NCBI GenBank assembly: GCA_965276715.1
Contig: OZ255622.1
Coordinates: forward strand, 3,410,001 to 3,474,000
DNA from: CAXTPV01 sp965276715
Lineage (GTDB): Bacteria; Pseudomonadota; Alphaproteobacteria; Acetobacterales; Acetobacteraceae
Direction: 5' to 3'
Length of the DNA stretch: 64,000 nt
The notes beneath the pieces are model-generated. The model saw only the letters and a program-made list of their open reading frames with translations. It searched no databases and was not told the DNA's origin. The translations under genes were made by a program, and so were the position numbers. This document shows positions 34,185 to 42,855 of the stretch, in pieces; the first letter of the stretch is position 1; each line of letters opens with the position of its first letter.

Positions 34185-35371
34185 TGCGCCGGATCAAGAC
34201 GTGGCTGTTCTGCCTGCTGCTGCTGCTGGCAGTCCTCGCCGGCTGGGGGATCTGGCAGCGGCATGCGAGCGTCACCGCACTCGCGATCGAAGCAGACGAG
34301 GGCGCGGTGCCGTCCGTCGCCGTGGTCTCGCCGAGCCGGGGTCCCGCGACGCGCGACCTCGTTCTGCCGGGTGACGTGCACGCCTGGTATCAGGCGCCGA
34401 TGTTCGCCCAGGTCACCGGCTACGTGCAGGGCTGGTACAAGGATTACGGCTCGCCGGTGAAGGCGGGGGATGTGCTGGCGACGATCGATACGCCAAGCCT
34501 CGACGAGCAGGTGGCCGAAGCGCGCGCTCAGCTCGAAGTGGCGCAAGCCAATTTCGAACTCGCGAAGGTCACCGCCGGCCGATACCAGAAGCTCTCGGGC
34601 ACGCAGGCCGTCGCCGAGCAGGATGTCGACGTGAAGGTGGCGACCGCACGCGCGCAGAAAGCGCAGGTCGATGCGGCCCAGGCTCATCTGGGTGCGCTCC
34701 AGGCGCAGGAACGCTTCAAGCGGGTCGTGGCACCGTTCAATGGGGTGGTGACGGCGCGGCTGACCGATGTCGGGGACTATGTCAACGCCGGCGGCGGCGA
34801 CTCCGGCGCGTCGCGTCAGGAACTGTTCAGCGTCGCCGACATCCACGCGCTTCGTGTCTTCGTGTCGGTGCCACAGGATTATTCGGCGTTTCTGGTGCAC
34901 GGCGTGACCGCGACATTGACGCTGCCGCAATTTCCGGACCGCACGTTCGCCGCCCGCATCCTGGGCAACGCCCAGGCCGTCAACGAGCAATCGCGCACCG
35001 TGCTCACCGAACTCACCGTCGAAAATCCGGCTCACGTCATCCTGCCCGGCGCCTTCGCCAGCGTGACATTCCATGTCCCGCTCGACCGGAACATCCTCAT
35101 CGTTCCCGAACAATCCCTGCTGTTCCGCTCGCGCGGGATGGAGGTGGCGATCGTGGGCGCCGACGGCAAAGTTCACCTGCAGAAGGTCACCTTGGGCCTC
35201 AATTTCGGCCCCACCGTGCAGATTGTCGGCGGCCTGCAACCGGCCGACCGCCTGATCGCCAACCCGTCGCTCGGGCTGGTCGAAGGCGAGATGGTGCGCG
35301 TCGTCGACGTGCCAGCCCAGAACGCCAACGACGAGAACGAGGGCGCCTCCTCCGCTCCGAACAAGTCATGA
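34184..35371 (+). CDS. RND efflux periplasmic adaptor (membrane fusion protein)
   Basis: A 395-residue adaptor linking the RND permease to the outer-membrane channel. One N-terminal membrane anchor (about 5-25), first half of the lipoyl domain (VTGYVQGWYKDYGSPVKAGD), a short coiled-coil hairpin (about 105-180, LDEQVAEARAQLEVAQANFE), second half-lipoyl (VVAPFNGVVTARLTDVGDYV), then the beta-barrel and membrane-proximal domains. The ATG overlaps the permease stop by one base and the next gene overlaps by four, so all three are coupled. Confidence 0.93.
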   Translation: MRRIKTWLFCLLLLLAVLAGWGIWQRHASVTALAIEADEGAVPSVAVVSPSRGPATRDLVLPGDVHAWYQAPMFAQVTGYVQGWYKDYGSPVKAGDVLATIDTPSLDEQVAEARAQLEVAQANFELAKVTAGRYQKLSGTQAVAEQDVDVKVATARAQKAQVDAAQAHLGALQAQERFKRVVAPFNGVVTARLTDVGDYVNAGGGDSGASRQELFSVADIHALRVFVSVPQDYSAFLVHGVTATLTLPQFPDRTFAARILGNAQAVNEQSRTVLTELTVENPAHVILPGAFASVTFHVPLDRNILIVPEQSLLFRSRGMEVAIVGADGKVHLQKVTLGLNFGPTVQIVGGLQPADRLIANPSLGLVEGEMVRVVDVPAQNANDENEGASSAPNKS

Positions 35372-36831
35372 GCCGACATCCGAGGCTGCTCGCCGCCTGC
35401 GTGCTCGCAGGCGGCCTCTCCGGCTGCGACCTCGCCGCTTCCTACCGGGCGCCGTCGATGGCGCTCCCCGACGGCTACCAGGGCCACGGGCCCTGGCAGG
35501 TCGCCCATCCGAGCGACACGATGCCGCGCGGACCCTGGTGGGAACTCTATGGCAATCGGACGCTGGACCAGCTCGAACGCGAGTTGCCCGCCAATCCCGA
35601 CCTCAAGGCCGCCGCCGAAAGCTTCACCCAGGCGCGCGACATCGCGGCCGAAGCGGAGTCGGGCCTCTATCCGCAACTCGGCGCCGGCTACTCGATGTCG
35701 GAAAATCGCCAGTCGGTGAACCGCCTGTTCCGCTCGCCGACCAACTTCCCGCTCGAGCAATCCCTGGTCAGCGCCGACCTCGCCGCCTCGTGGGAGATCG
35801 ACATATGGGACCGGATCACCAACGCGGCGCGCGCGCGCAAGCGCGTCGCGCAATCGGTCGCCGCCGATGTCGCATCGTTCGATCTGAGCCTGCAGGCCGA
35901 ACTCGCCGATGACTACATCGCACTCCGCGGCCTCGACGGCGATGCCCGGGTCTACGAGCAGACCATCGGCTTCTACAGCAAGGCGGTCTCGATCACCCAG
36001 CTCCGCCTGGCCGACAAGATCGGCTCGGCGCTCGATGTCGGGCGTGCGCAATCCCAGCTCGCGTCCGCGCAGGCGGCCTTGCTCGACATCATCGCCCGGC
36101 GCGCGCTGCTGCAGCACGCGATCGCGAGCCTGATCGGCGTGCCGGCCAGCAGCTTCTCGCTGCCGCCGCAGCAGGACGCCATCCTCGCCGAGCCGGCCAT
36201 TCCCGCCGGGCTCCCCTCGGCCCTGCTGCAGCGACGGCCGGACGTGGCAGCCTCGGAACGCCTGATGGCGGCGGCGAACGCCTCGATCGGCGTCGCGCGG
36301 GCCGCCTTCTATCCCAACGTCTCGCTGGGCGCGACCGCGGGCTTCGTCGCCCGCAGCTTCGATCTCGTCAGCCTGCCCAACAGCATGTGGTCGGTCGGCA
36401 TGTCGCTTGCCGAGCCGCTGTTCCAGGGCGGCCTGCGTACCGCCGTGCTCCAGCAGGCGAAGTCCGCCTACGCCCAGACCCGCGACGGCTACCGCGCCAC
36501 CGTGCTCGCGGCCGACCAGGACGTGGAGGACCAGCTCTCGAGCGTCCGCCTGCTGTCCCAGGAAGCCGCGCGCGACCAGGAGGCCGTGGCTGCCGCCGCG
36601 AGCGTCCAGAACCTCGCGCTGCAGCTCTACACCGCGGGCGCGGACAACTACCTCAGCGTCGTCGTGGCCCAGGTCACCGCCCTGACCAGCGGGATCACCC
36701 AGGTCGACACCCAGACCCGCGCGCTCCAGGCCTCGATCAACCTGATCCGCGCGCTCGGCGGCGGCTGGAGCACAGCGCAACTGCCGACGGAGAAGGAAAT
36801 CCGCCCGTTCGATCCGCTCGTTCCCGGTTGA
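35368..36831 (+). CDS. Outer-membrane efflux lipoprotein, NodT family
   Basis: TolC-like outer-membrane channel of 487 residues. It has a lipoprotein signal with lipidated Cys20 (LAGGLSGC), the early WWELYGNRTLDQLERELPAN motif and two repeats of the OEP helical hairpin (about 70-250 and 285-470), including RRPDVAASERLMAAANASIG and FYPNVSLGATAG. The ATG overlaps the adaptor stop (ATGA). It closes the efflux operon; no obvious terminator follows. Confidence 0.94.
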   Translation: MSRHPRLLAACVLAGGLSGCDLAASYRAPSMALPDGYQGHGPWQVAHPSDTMPRGPWWELYGNRTLDQLERELPANPDLKAAAESFTQARDIAAEAESGLYPQLGAGYSMSENRQSVNRLFRSPTNFPLEQSLVSADLAASWEIDIWDRITNAARARKRVAQSVAADVASFDLSLQAELADDYIALRGLDGDARVYEQTIGFYSKAVSITQLRLADKIGSALDVGRAQSQLASAQAALLDIIARRALLQHAIASLIGVPASSFSLPPQQDAILAEPAIPAGLPSALLQRRPDVAASERLMAAANASIGVARAAFYPNVSLGATAGFVARSFDLVSLPNSMWSVGMSLAEPLFQGGLRTAVLQQAKSAYAQTRDGYRATVLAADQDVEDQLSSVRLLSQEAARDQEAVAAAASVQNLALQLYTAGADNYLSVVVAQVTALTSGITQVDTQTRALQASINLIRALGGGWSTAQLPTEKEIRPFDPLVPG

Positions 36832-36874
36832 GGCCCGCTGCCCGAACCATCGTCAGGACATGGTGGATACGAAA

Positions 36875-36896
36875 TACATCCCAAATAGGGGATGTA
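36875..36896. promoter_or_regulatory. Perfect inverted repeat upstream of the 36913 gene, candidate operator
   Basis: TACATCCC-AAATAG-GGGATGTA, 8-bp arms with a 6-base spacer, ending 16 bases before ATG 36913. Position and symmetry fit a regulator binding site or a short leader hairpin. No matching second copy was noticed in the window. Confidence 0.5.
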
Positions 36897-36912
36897 AATC
36901 CGGTGACCAATC

Positions 36913-37455
36913 ATGGCAGACACTGACGCCTACGCCCTGCAGAACTCGGACCTGAACCGCTTCCTCTATGCCGACATCGGGATCGAGGCGAGCGGCATGA
37001 CGCTGAGCGTCCTGTCCATCCTGGCGCGGCGAGGTCTCGATCCATGGCAGGAGGCAGCCCGGCTCGCCAGGATGCCGCCGGTGGCCGCCACCGACGGGCT
37101 GGCGACCATGATCGCGACCATCCCTGCCGGTCTCTGGTCGGCACCCGACGCTGCCCAGATCGCCGCGCGACTGGTCCGGTTGCTTCCCGGCCGCGGCGAG
37201 GCGGTGCCGGCAGCCGCGTCCCGTCGGACGCAACAATCCTTCAACGACCGTTGGCGTTCGCTCCTGCCGGGTCGAGCCATGTCCTCGCGGACGCTCGGGA
37301 TGCCCGCTTCGGAGGCGAAGCGCGGCTGGCTGCTGGTCGGCTTGCTGGCGCTGCTGCTCGCCGGTCTCACGCTCGGTCTGCCCCATCATCGGCAGGCGCC
37401 CGCCGCCGCGACCCAGACGCACATCACGCACCACGGCGCATCGCCGAGCCGATAA
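36913..37455 (+). CDS. Hypothetical protein with one C-terminal membrane segment
   Basis: A 180-residue product. The N-terminal 100 residues are helical and soluble (LQNSDLNRFLYADIGIEASG; MTLSVLSILARRGLDPWQEA; ARLARMPPVAATDGLATMIA). A single hydrophobic segment lies at about 138-157 (GWLLVGLLALLLAGLTLGLP), followed by a short His-rich tail. This is a tail-anchored-like topology with the main domain in the cytoplasm. No family recognised. A perfect inverted repeat lies just upstream. Confidence 0.7.
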   Translation: MADTDAYALQNSDLNRFLYADIGIEASGMTLSVLSILARRGLDPWQEAARLARMPPVAATDGLATMIATIPAGLWSAPDAAQIAARLVRLLPGRGEAVPAAASRRTQQSFNDRWRSLLPGRAMSSRTLGMPASEAKRGWLLVGLLALLLAGLTLGLPHHRQAPAAATQTHITHHGASPSR

Positions 37456-37520
37456 CGGGTCGCGGCGCCACGAACCCGACCGCCGGCCACGTGTTACCGA
37501 CCGGCGGCGGGAGGAGCGGG

Positions 37521-38816
37521 ATGTCAGCGACGACCACGGATGGGATGCTCGAACGGATCGGCCTGCCGCGTTTCCTCTTCTGGGGCTTTGTCGGCACGCT
37601 CCTGTTCATGATCGGCGACGGCGTCGAGAGCGCCTATCTCTCCCCGTTCCTCGTCCATCGCGGCATCGATGAACATGCGGTCGCGATCCTGGTCACCGTC
37701 TACGGCGTCGCCGCCGCGATCTCGTCGTGGCTGTCCGGCGCCCTGTCGGACATGATCGGACCGAAACGCGTGATGATGATCGGGGTCGCGATCTGGGTCG
37801 TGTTCCAGGTCCTGTTCCTGACCTTCGCCATTCCCGCCACCAGCTACCCGCTGATGATCCTGTTCTACGGCTTGCGCGGCTTCGGCTACCCGCTGTTCAC
37901 TTTCGGCTTCCTGATCTGGATCGTGGTGACCGTCCATCCCTCGCGCCTCGGGTCCGCCGTCGGCTGGTTCTGGTTCGCCTTCACCGGCGGCCTGCCGACG
38001 CTCGGCTCGCTCGTCGCGCGCGGCGCCATCCCGGTCGTCGGCACCTACCTGACCCTGTGGCTGGCGCTCGGGCTGGTGATCATCGGCGCTGCCGTCGCGA
38101 TCTTCGGGATCGCCGACACGCGCGGCGGCGAGCGCCAGGAGGGCGCGTCGGATCATCCGTTCCGGACCCTGCTGCAGAGCTTCACCATCATGCGCACCCA
38201 CCCGAAGGTCGGGCTCGGCTGCATCGTGCGCGCGATCAACACGTCGGCCGAGTTCGGCTTTCTGGTGATGCTGCCGATCTACTTCACCAAGACGCTGCAT
38301 TTCACGCTCGCGCAGTGGCTGGAAGTCACCACCTGCATCTTCGCGAGCAACATCGTGGGCAATCTTCTCTCCGGCGTGGTCAGCGACCGGCTCACCTGGC
38401 GCCGCACCATCGTGCTGGTCGGCGGCCTTGGCTGCGCGGTCTCCACGCTCGTTCTCTATTACGTGCCGACCCGCTTCGGCCCGGACGGCATGGCGCTCAC
38501 CCTGGCGGCCGGCGCCTTCTACGGCCTGACGCTCGCAGGCTACGTCCCGCTCTCCGCGCTGATGCCCTACCTCGCGCCCGAGGATAAGCCGGCCGCAATG
38601 TCGATGCTCAATCTCGGCGCCGGCGCCTCGGTCTGGATCGGACCCGCGATCGTCGCCTCCTTCCAGGGCCTGGTCGGTGTTCTCGGCGTGATGTGCATCT
38701 ATTCCGCGATCTATCTCGCGAGCGCCGTCATCGCGTCCTTCCTCACGCTCGACCCGGATGTCGAGGCCCAGGTCGCCGCCGACCGCGAATCCGGCGCCCT
38801 CGTCGCCGGACATTGA
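37521..38816 (+). CDS. MFS transporter, polyol/organic-acid permease type (RbtT/DalT/CsbX-like)
   Basis: A 431-residue major facilitator with 12 predicted membrane segments. The loop between TM2 and TM3 reads SGALSDMIGPKRVMMIG, the MFS A-motif form. The pattern MIGDGVESAYLSPFLVHRG resembles the RbtT/DalT/CsbX family of polyol or alpha-ketoacid permeases. ATG 37521 follows GGGAGGAGCGGG; longer in-frame readings overlap the previous gene. It lies back-to-back with the iclR gene (6 bp between stops) and beside the glycolate/glyoxylate genes, so a C2 or C3 hydroxy acid such as glycolate or glycerate is a reasonable guess for the substrate, not a demonstrated one. Confidence 0.88.
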   Translation: MSATTTDGMLERIGLPRFLFWGFVGTLLFMIGDGVESAYLSPFLVHRGIDEHAVAILVTVYGVAAAISSWLSGALSDMIGPKRVMMIGVAIWVVFQVLFLTFAIPATSYPLMILFYGLRGFGYPLFTFGFLIWIVVTVHPSRLGSAVGWFWFAFTGGLPTLGSLVARGAIPVVGTYLTLWLALGLVIIGAAVAIFGIADTRGGERQEGASDHPFRTLLQSFTIMRTHPKVGLGCIVRAINTSAEFGFLVMLPIYFTKTLHFTLAQWLEVTTCIFASNIVGNLLSGVVSDRLTWRRTIVLVGGLGCAVSTLVLYYVPTRFGPDGMALTLAAGAFYGLTLAGYVPLSALMPYLAPEDKPAAMSMLNLGAGASVWIGPAIVASFQGLVGVLGVMCIYSAIYLASAVIASFLTLDPDVEAQVAADRESGALVAGH

Positions 38817-38822
38817 GGACGA

Positions 38823-39602
38823 TCAGGCGGCGCCGAGCTCCGCCGAGATGTTCCGCGCCGCGTCGCGCACGCGCGTGCCCAGCACGGCGAGGCTGCCGTC
38901 CTCGATCCGCGCCATCGGCCCCGAGACCGAGACCGCGCCGAGAACATTGCCGCCCTCGTCGAGAACCGGGGCCGCGAGGCAGCGCAGTCCCACCGAATGT
39001 TCCTCGTCGTCGAGCGCATAACCATCCAGGCGCGCCCGAACCAGATCGGCCCGCAGCCGCTCGGGCGAGGTGATCGTCTTGACCGTGAGCCGCGGCATTC
39101 CGTGCCGATGCAGGATCTTCGACACGATGCGGTCGGGCAACGCCGACAGGATCGCCTTGCCGACGCCCGAGCAGTGCAGCGGCACCCGCGAGCCTGGCCG
39201 CGCGAAGGCGCGCATCATCTGCCGGCATTCAACCTGCGCGAGATAGACCGCCTCGCCCTCGTCCTCCACCGCAAGATTGACCGTCTCGCCGCAGGCCTCC
39301 ATCAGCCGGCGCATCGGCGCCCTGGCCAGCCCCACGAGGCTGCGCGTCCTGGTGAACGCGCAGCCGGCGATGAACGCCTGCACGCCCACCGACCAGGTCC
39401 TTCCATCCGGATCGAACCGGACATAGCGTTCCTGTTCGAGCGTCGTCAGCAGCCGGTGCGCCGTCGAGGACGCAAGCCCGACCTGCTGGGCGAGTTCGGT
39501 CAACGTCACCCGCCCGTCCGGCGCCTCCGCGATCCGGTTCAGCAACGCGAGTGCGCGCGACAGCGACTGCACCCGATCCTCGCCTGCATCCACCGTCCGC
39601 AC
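38823..39602 (-). CDS. IclR-family transcriptional regulator
   Basis: A 259-residue regulator. N-terminal winged helix (VQSLSRALALLNRIAEAPDG; VTLTELAQQVGLASSTAHRL) and the C-terminal IclR effector domain (GETVNLAVEDEGEAVYLAQV; PLHCSGVGKAILSALP; YALDDEEHSVGLRCLAAPVL). IclR relatives AllR/GclR bind glyoxylate-derived or allantoin-related effectors. Transcribed divergently from gcl with 131 bp between the starts, so it most likely controls gcl and the downstream glycerate kinase/glcDEF genes as well as itself. Confidence 0.93.
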   Translation of the reverse strand: MRTVDAGEDRVQSLSRALALLNRIAEAPDGRVTLTELAQQVGLASSTAHRLLTTLEQERYVRFDPDGRTWSVGVQAFIAGCAFTRTRSLVGLARAPMRRLMEACGETVNLAVEDEGEAVYLAQVECRQMMRAFARPGSRVPLHCSGVGKAILSALPDRIVSKILHRHGMPRLTVKTITSPERLRADLVRARLDGYALDDEEHSVGLRCLAAPVLDEGGNVLGAVSVSGPMARIEDGSLAVLGTRVRDAARNISAELGAA

Positions 39603-39624
39603 CAGATGGAACTCCGCAACGTGC

Positions 39625-39675
39625 TGTTCCGACTAACGAAACCGCGTCTGTTTCCGACATACGGGATAAGTCCCG
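39625..39675. promoter_or_regulatory. Candidate operator region between iclR-type gene and gcl
   Basis: Contains the near-direct repeats TGTTCCGAC (39625-39633) and TGTTTCCGAC (39649-39658), 24 bases start to start, and a small inverted repeat CGGGA-TAAG-TCCCG (39662-39675). IclR-family dimers often bind such spaced repeats between their own gene and the target. Binding is not shown by sequence alone. Confidence 0.45.
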
Positions 39676-39733
39676 CAAAAATGCCTCGCGCGTTTACTGT
39701 CCGTCAACGACATCGAGAAACGACGGAGGACCA

Positions 39734-41518
39734 ATGGCCATCATGAAGGCGATCGAAGCGGCCGTCCGTGTTCTCGAGCGCGAGGGCGTCACCGTCGCGT
39801 TCGGCGTCCCGGGTGCTGCGATCAATCCGCTCTATGCGGCACTCCGGGCCGCCGGGTCGATCCGCCACATCCTCGCGCGCCACGTCGAGGGCGCCTCGCA
39901 TATGGCCGACGGCTACACCCGCGCGGTGGCCGGCAATATCGGCGTCTGCATCGGCACGTCCGGCCCCGCCGGCACCGACATGATCACCGGCCTCTACACC
40001 GCGATGGCCGACTCGATCCCGATCCTCTGCATCACCGGCCAGGCGGCGCGCGCGAAGCTGCACAAGGAGGATTTCCAGGCGGTCGACATCGAGACCATCG
40101 CGGCCGCCGTCACCAAATGGTCGGTCACCGTGCGCGAGCCCGCCCAGGTGCCGCGTGCCTTCCAGCAGGCATTCCACATCATGCGTTCCAGCCGTCCCGG
40201 GCCGGTGCTGATCGACCTGCCGATCGACGTCCAGATCGCCGAGATCGAATTCGACCTCGACACCTACGAGCCCCTGCCCGTGATGCGGCCGGCCGCCAAT
40301 CGCGCGCAGGCGCTGCGCGCGCTCGCGATGCTCAACGCCGCCGACCGGCCCCTGATCATCGCCGGCGGCGGCATCGTCAACGCCGACGCCCATGACCTGC
40401 TGGTCGAATTCGCCGAACTCACCGGCGTGCCCGTCGTCCCGACCCTGATGGGCTGGGGCACCATCCCCGACGACCACGACCTGATGGCCGGCATGGTCGG
40501 CCTGCAGACCAGCCATCGCTACGGCAACGCGAACTTCCTGCAATCCGACCTGATCCTCGGCATCGGCAACCGCTGGGCCAACCGCCATACCGGTTCGATC
40601 GAGGTCTATACCAAGGGGCGCCGCTTCATCCATGTCGATATCGATCCGATGCAGATCGGCCGCGTGTTCGCGCCCGACCTCGGCATCGTCTCCGACGCGG
40701 GTGCCGCGTTGCACGTCCTCGTCGAGGTCGCGCGCGAGATGGGACGGGACGGCCTCTTGCCCGACCGGCGCGAATGGTCGGCCGCCTGCCTGCACCGCAA
40801 GAACAACATGCTGCGACGTACCCACTACGACGACGTCCCGCTCAAGCCCCAGCGCGTCTACCAGGAAATGAACGAGAGCCTCGATCGCGACACCTGCTAT
40901 GTCAGCACCATCGGCCTGTCGCAGATCGCCGGCGCCCAGTTCCTGCACGTCTACCGCCCGCGCCACTGGATCAATTGCGGCCAGGCCGGCCCGCTCGGCT
41001 GGACGCTTCCCGCGGCGCTCGGCGTGCGCGCGGCCGATCCCGAGCGCCGCATCGTCGCCCTCTCCGGCGACTACGATTTCCAGTTCATGATCGAGGAACT
41101 CGCCGTCGGCGCGCAGCACAAGCTGCCCTACCTGCACATCGTGGTGAACAACGCCTACCTCGGCCTGATCCGGCAGTCGCAGCGCGGCTACAAGATGGAT
41201 TTCGAGGTCAGCCTCGCCTTCGAGAACGTCAACTCGCCCGCCGAGGACGGTTCGCGCGGCGTCGATCACGTCGTGGTCGCCGAGGGCCTCGGCTGCAAGG
41301 CGATCCGTGTCACCAGTCCCAACCAGTTCAAGGAGGCTTTCGCCCGGGCGCACGCGCTGATGGAGGAACACCAGGTGCCGGTGGTCCTCGAATTCATCCT
41401 CGAACGCGTCACCAATGTCGCGATGGGAACCGAACTCGACAACGTCGGCGAGTTCGAGGACATACTGTGCCTCGACCCCTCGATCTCGCTGCGCGGCAGC
41501 CAGGAAATCACCGCGTGA
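39734..41518 (+). CDS. gcl: Glyoxylate carboligase (tartronate-semialdehyde synthase)
   Basis: ThDP-dependent enzyme joining two glyoxylates to tartronate semialdehyde and CO2. The 594-residue product has the three ThDP-enzyme domains. The diagnostic feature is RHVEGASHMADGY with V51 where acetolactate synthases have the catalytic Glu; this Val is characteristic of Gcl. The ThDP motif GDYDFQFMIEELAVGAQHKL (G-D-Y...N-N) is present. ATG 39734 with GGAGG upstream is chosen over longer readings that enter the intergenic region. The genes for hydroxypyruvate isomerase and tartronate semialdehyde reductase, which usually follow, are absent; glycerate 2-kinase comes next. Confidence 0.96.
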   Translation: MAIMKAIEAAVRVLEREGVTVAFGVPGAAINPLYAALRAAGSIRHILARHVEGASHMADGYTRAVAGNIGVCIGTSGPAGTDMITGLYTAMADSIPILCITGQAARAKLHKEDFQAVDIETIAAAVTKWSVTVREPAQVPRAFQQAFHIMRSSRPGPVLIDLPIDVQIAEIEFDLDTYEPLPVMRPAANRAQALRALAMLNAADRPLIIAGGGIVNADAHDLLVEFAELTGVPVVPTLMGWGTIPDDHDLMAGMVGLQTSHRYGNANFLQSDLILGIGNRWANRHTGSIEVYTKGRRFIHVDIDPMQIGRVFAPDLGIVSDAGAALHVLVEVAREMGRDGLLPDRREWSAACLHRKNNMLRRTHYDDVPLKPQRVYQEMNESLDRDTCYVSTIGLSQIAGAQFLHVYRPRHWINCGQAGPLGWTLPAALGVRAADPERRIVALSGDYDFQFMIEELAVGAQHKLPYLHIVVNNAYLGLIRQSQRGYKMDFEVSLAFENVNSPAEDGSRGVDHVVVAEGLGCKAIRVTSPNQFKEAFARAHALMEEHQVPVVLEFILERVTNVAMGTELDNVGEFEDILCLDPSISLRGSQEITA

Positions 41519-41553
41519 TCGGCGCCAGCTGCGAACCGGTCTGCTGACCCTGC

Positions 41554-42822
41554 ATGCAGCCGGGCACTCTCCTGCGACGGATGTTCGACGCGGCGGTCCG
41601 GGCCGCCTCGCCGTCAGCCTGTCTTCCACCGCATCTGCCGCCGCCGCCATCGGGCCGCACGCTCGTCGTCGGCGCCGGCAAGGCAGCCGCCGCGATGGCG
41701 CAGGCCGTCGAGCGTCACTGGCCGGCAAGCGAACCTCTCTCCGGCCTGGTCGTCACCCGCTACGGCCACGGCGTGGGTCCGCTCGCCCGGATCGAAACCC
41801 TCGAAGCGAGCCACCCGGTCCCCGACGAGGCAGGGCAGCTCGCCGCTCGGCGCATGTTGTCCGCGGTCGCCGAACTCGGCGCCGACGACCTGCTGCTATG
41901 CCTGATCTCGGGCGGCGGCTCGTCGCTGCTGGCACTCCCGGCGCCCGGCATCACGCTGGCCGACAAGCAGGCCGTCAATCGCATCCTGCTGCGCAGCGGC
42001 GCCTCGATCCACGACATCAACAGCGTCCGCAAGCACCTCTCCGCCATCAAGGGCGGCCGCCTGGCCGCCGCGGCGTCGCCGGCCCGGATCGTCTCGCTGC
42101 TCATCTCCGACGTGCCGGGTGACGATCCATCGGTCATCGCCTCGGGTCCGACCGTCCCCGACCGCGGCACCCGCGCGGATGCGATCGCGATCCTCGAACG
42201 CACCGGCATGCCCATCCCCGCCTCAGTCGCCGCTTGGCTCCGCCATCCGGACGCCGAGACCCCCAAGCCGGGCGACCCGGCCTTCGACCGCGCCGAGACG
42301 CGTCTGATCGCGACCCCGCAGGCCTCCCTCGAGGCCGCCGCCGCCGTCGCGCGCGAAGCCGGCATCCTGCCCGTCATCCTCGGCGACGCGATCGAGGGCG
42401 AGGCAACCGACGTCGCCCGCGTGCTCGGCGCGATCGCGCGCCAATGCGCGCGCCATGGCCAGCCCGCCGCCCCGCCCTGCGTGCTGATCTCCGGCGGCGA
42501 GACCACCGTCACCGTCCGAGGCGAGGGGCGGGGCGGCCGCAACGCGGAGTTCCTGCTCGGCCTTGCCGTCTCGCTCGCCGGCTATCCCGCCATCCATGCC
42601 ATCGCCTGCGACACCGACGGGATCGACGGCAGCGAGGACAATGCGGGCGCCATCCTCGCCCCGGACAGCCTCGCGCGCGCCGCCCGCCTCGGGCTGAACG
42701 CCAAGGCCATGCTCGCCGACAATGACGGCCATTCTTTCTTCGCCGCCCTCGACGATCTCGTTGTCACCGGCCCGACACGCACGAATGTAAACGACTTCCG
42801 CGCCATCCTGATCGACCGGTAG
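41554..42822 (+). CDS. Glycerate 2-kinase (DUF4147, TtuD/GckA type)
   Basis: Phosphorylates D-glycerate to 2-phosphoglycerate, the exit of the glycerate pathway into glycolysis. The 422-residue product belongs to the class II glycerate kinases: RTLVVGAGKAAAAMAQAVER, LLCLISGGGSSLLALPAPGI, SVRKHLSAIKGGRLAAAA, ISDVPGDDPSVIASGPTVPD and the C-terminal ISGGETTVTVRGEGRGGRNA followed by ACDTDGIDGSEDNAGA. It follows gcl by 35 bp and precedes glcD by 33 bp, so it is probably in the same transcript. Confidence 0.94.
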   Translation: MQPGTLLRRMFDAAVRAASPSACLPPHLPPPPSGRTLVVGAGKAAAAMAQAVERHWPASEPLSGLVVTRYGHGVGPLARIETLEASHPVPDEAGQLAARRMLSAVAELGADDLLLCLISGGGSSLLALPAPGITLADKQAVNRILLRSGASIHDINSVRKHLSAIKGGRLAAAASPARIVSLLISDVPGDDPSVIASGPTVPDRGTRADAIAILERTGMPIPASVAAWLRHPDAETPKPGDPAFDRAETRLIATPQASLEAAAAVAREAGILPVILGDAIEGEATDVARVLGAIARQCARHGQPAAPPCVLISGGETTVTVRGEGRGGRNAEFLLGLAVSLAGYPAIHAIACDTDGIDGSEDNAGAILAPDSLARAARLGLNAKAMLADNDGHSFFAALDDLVVTGPTRTNVNDFRAILIDR

Positions 42823-42855
42823 ACGCCGGCCCACGACAAGAACAAGGGAACGTCG

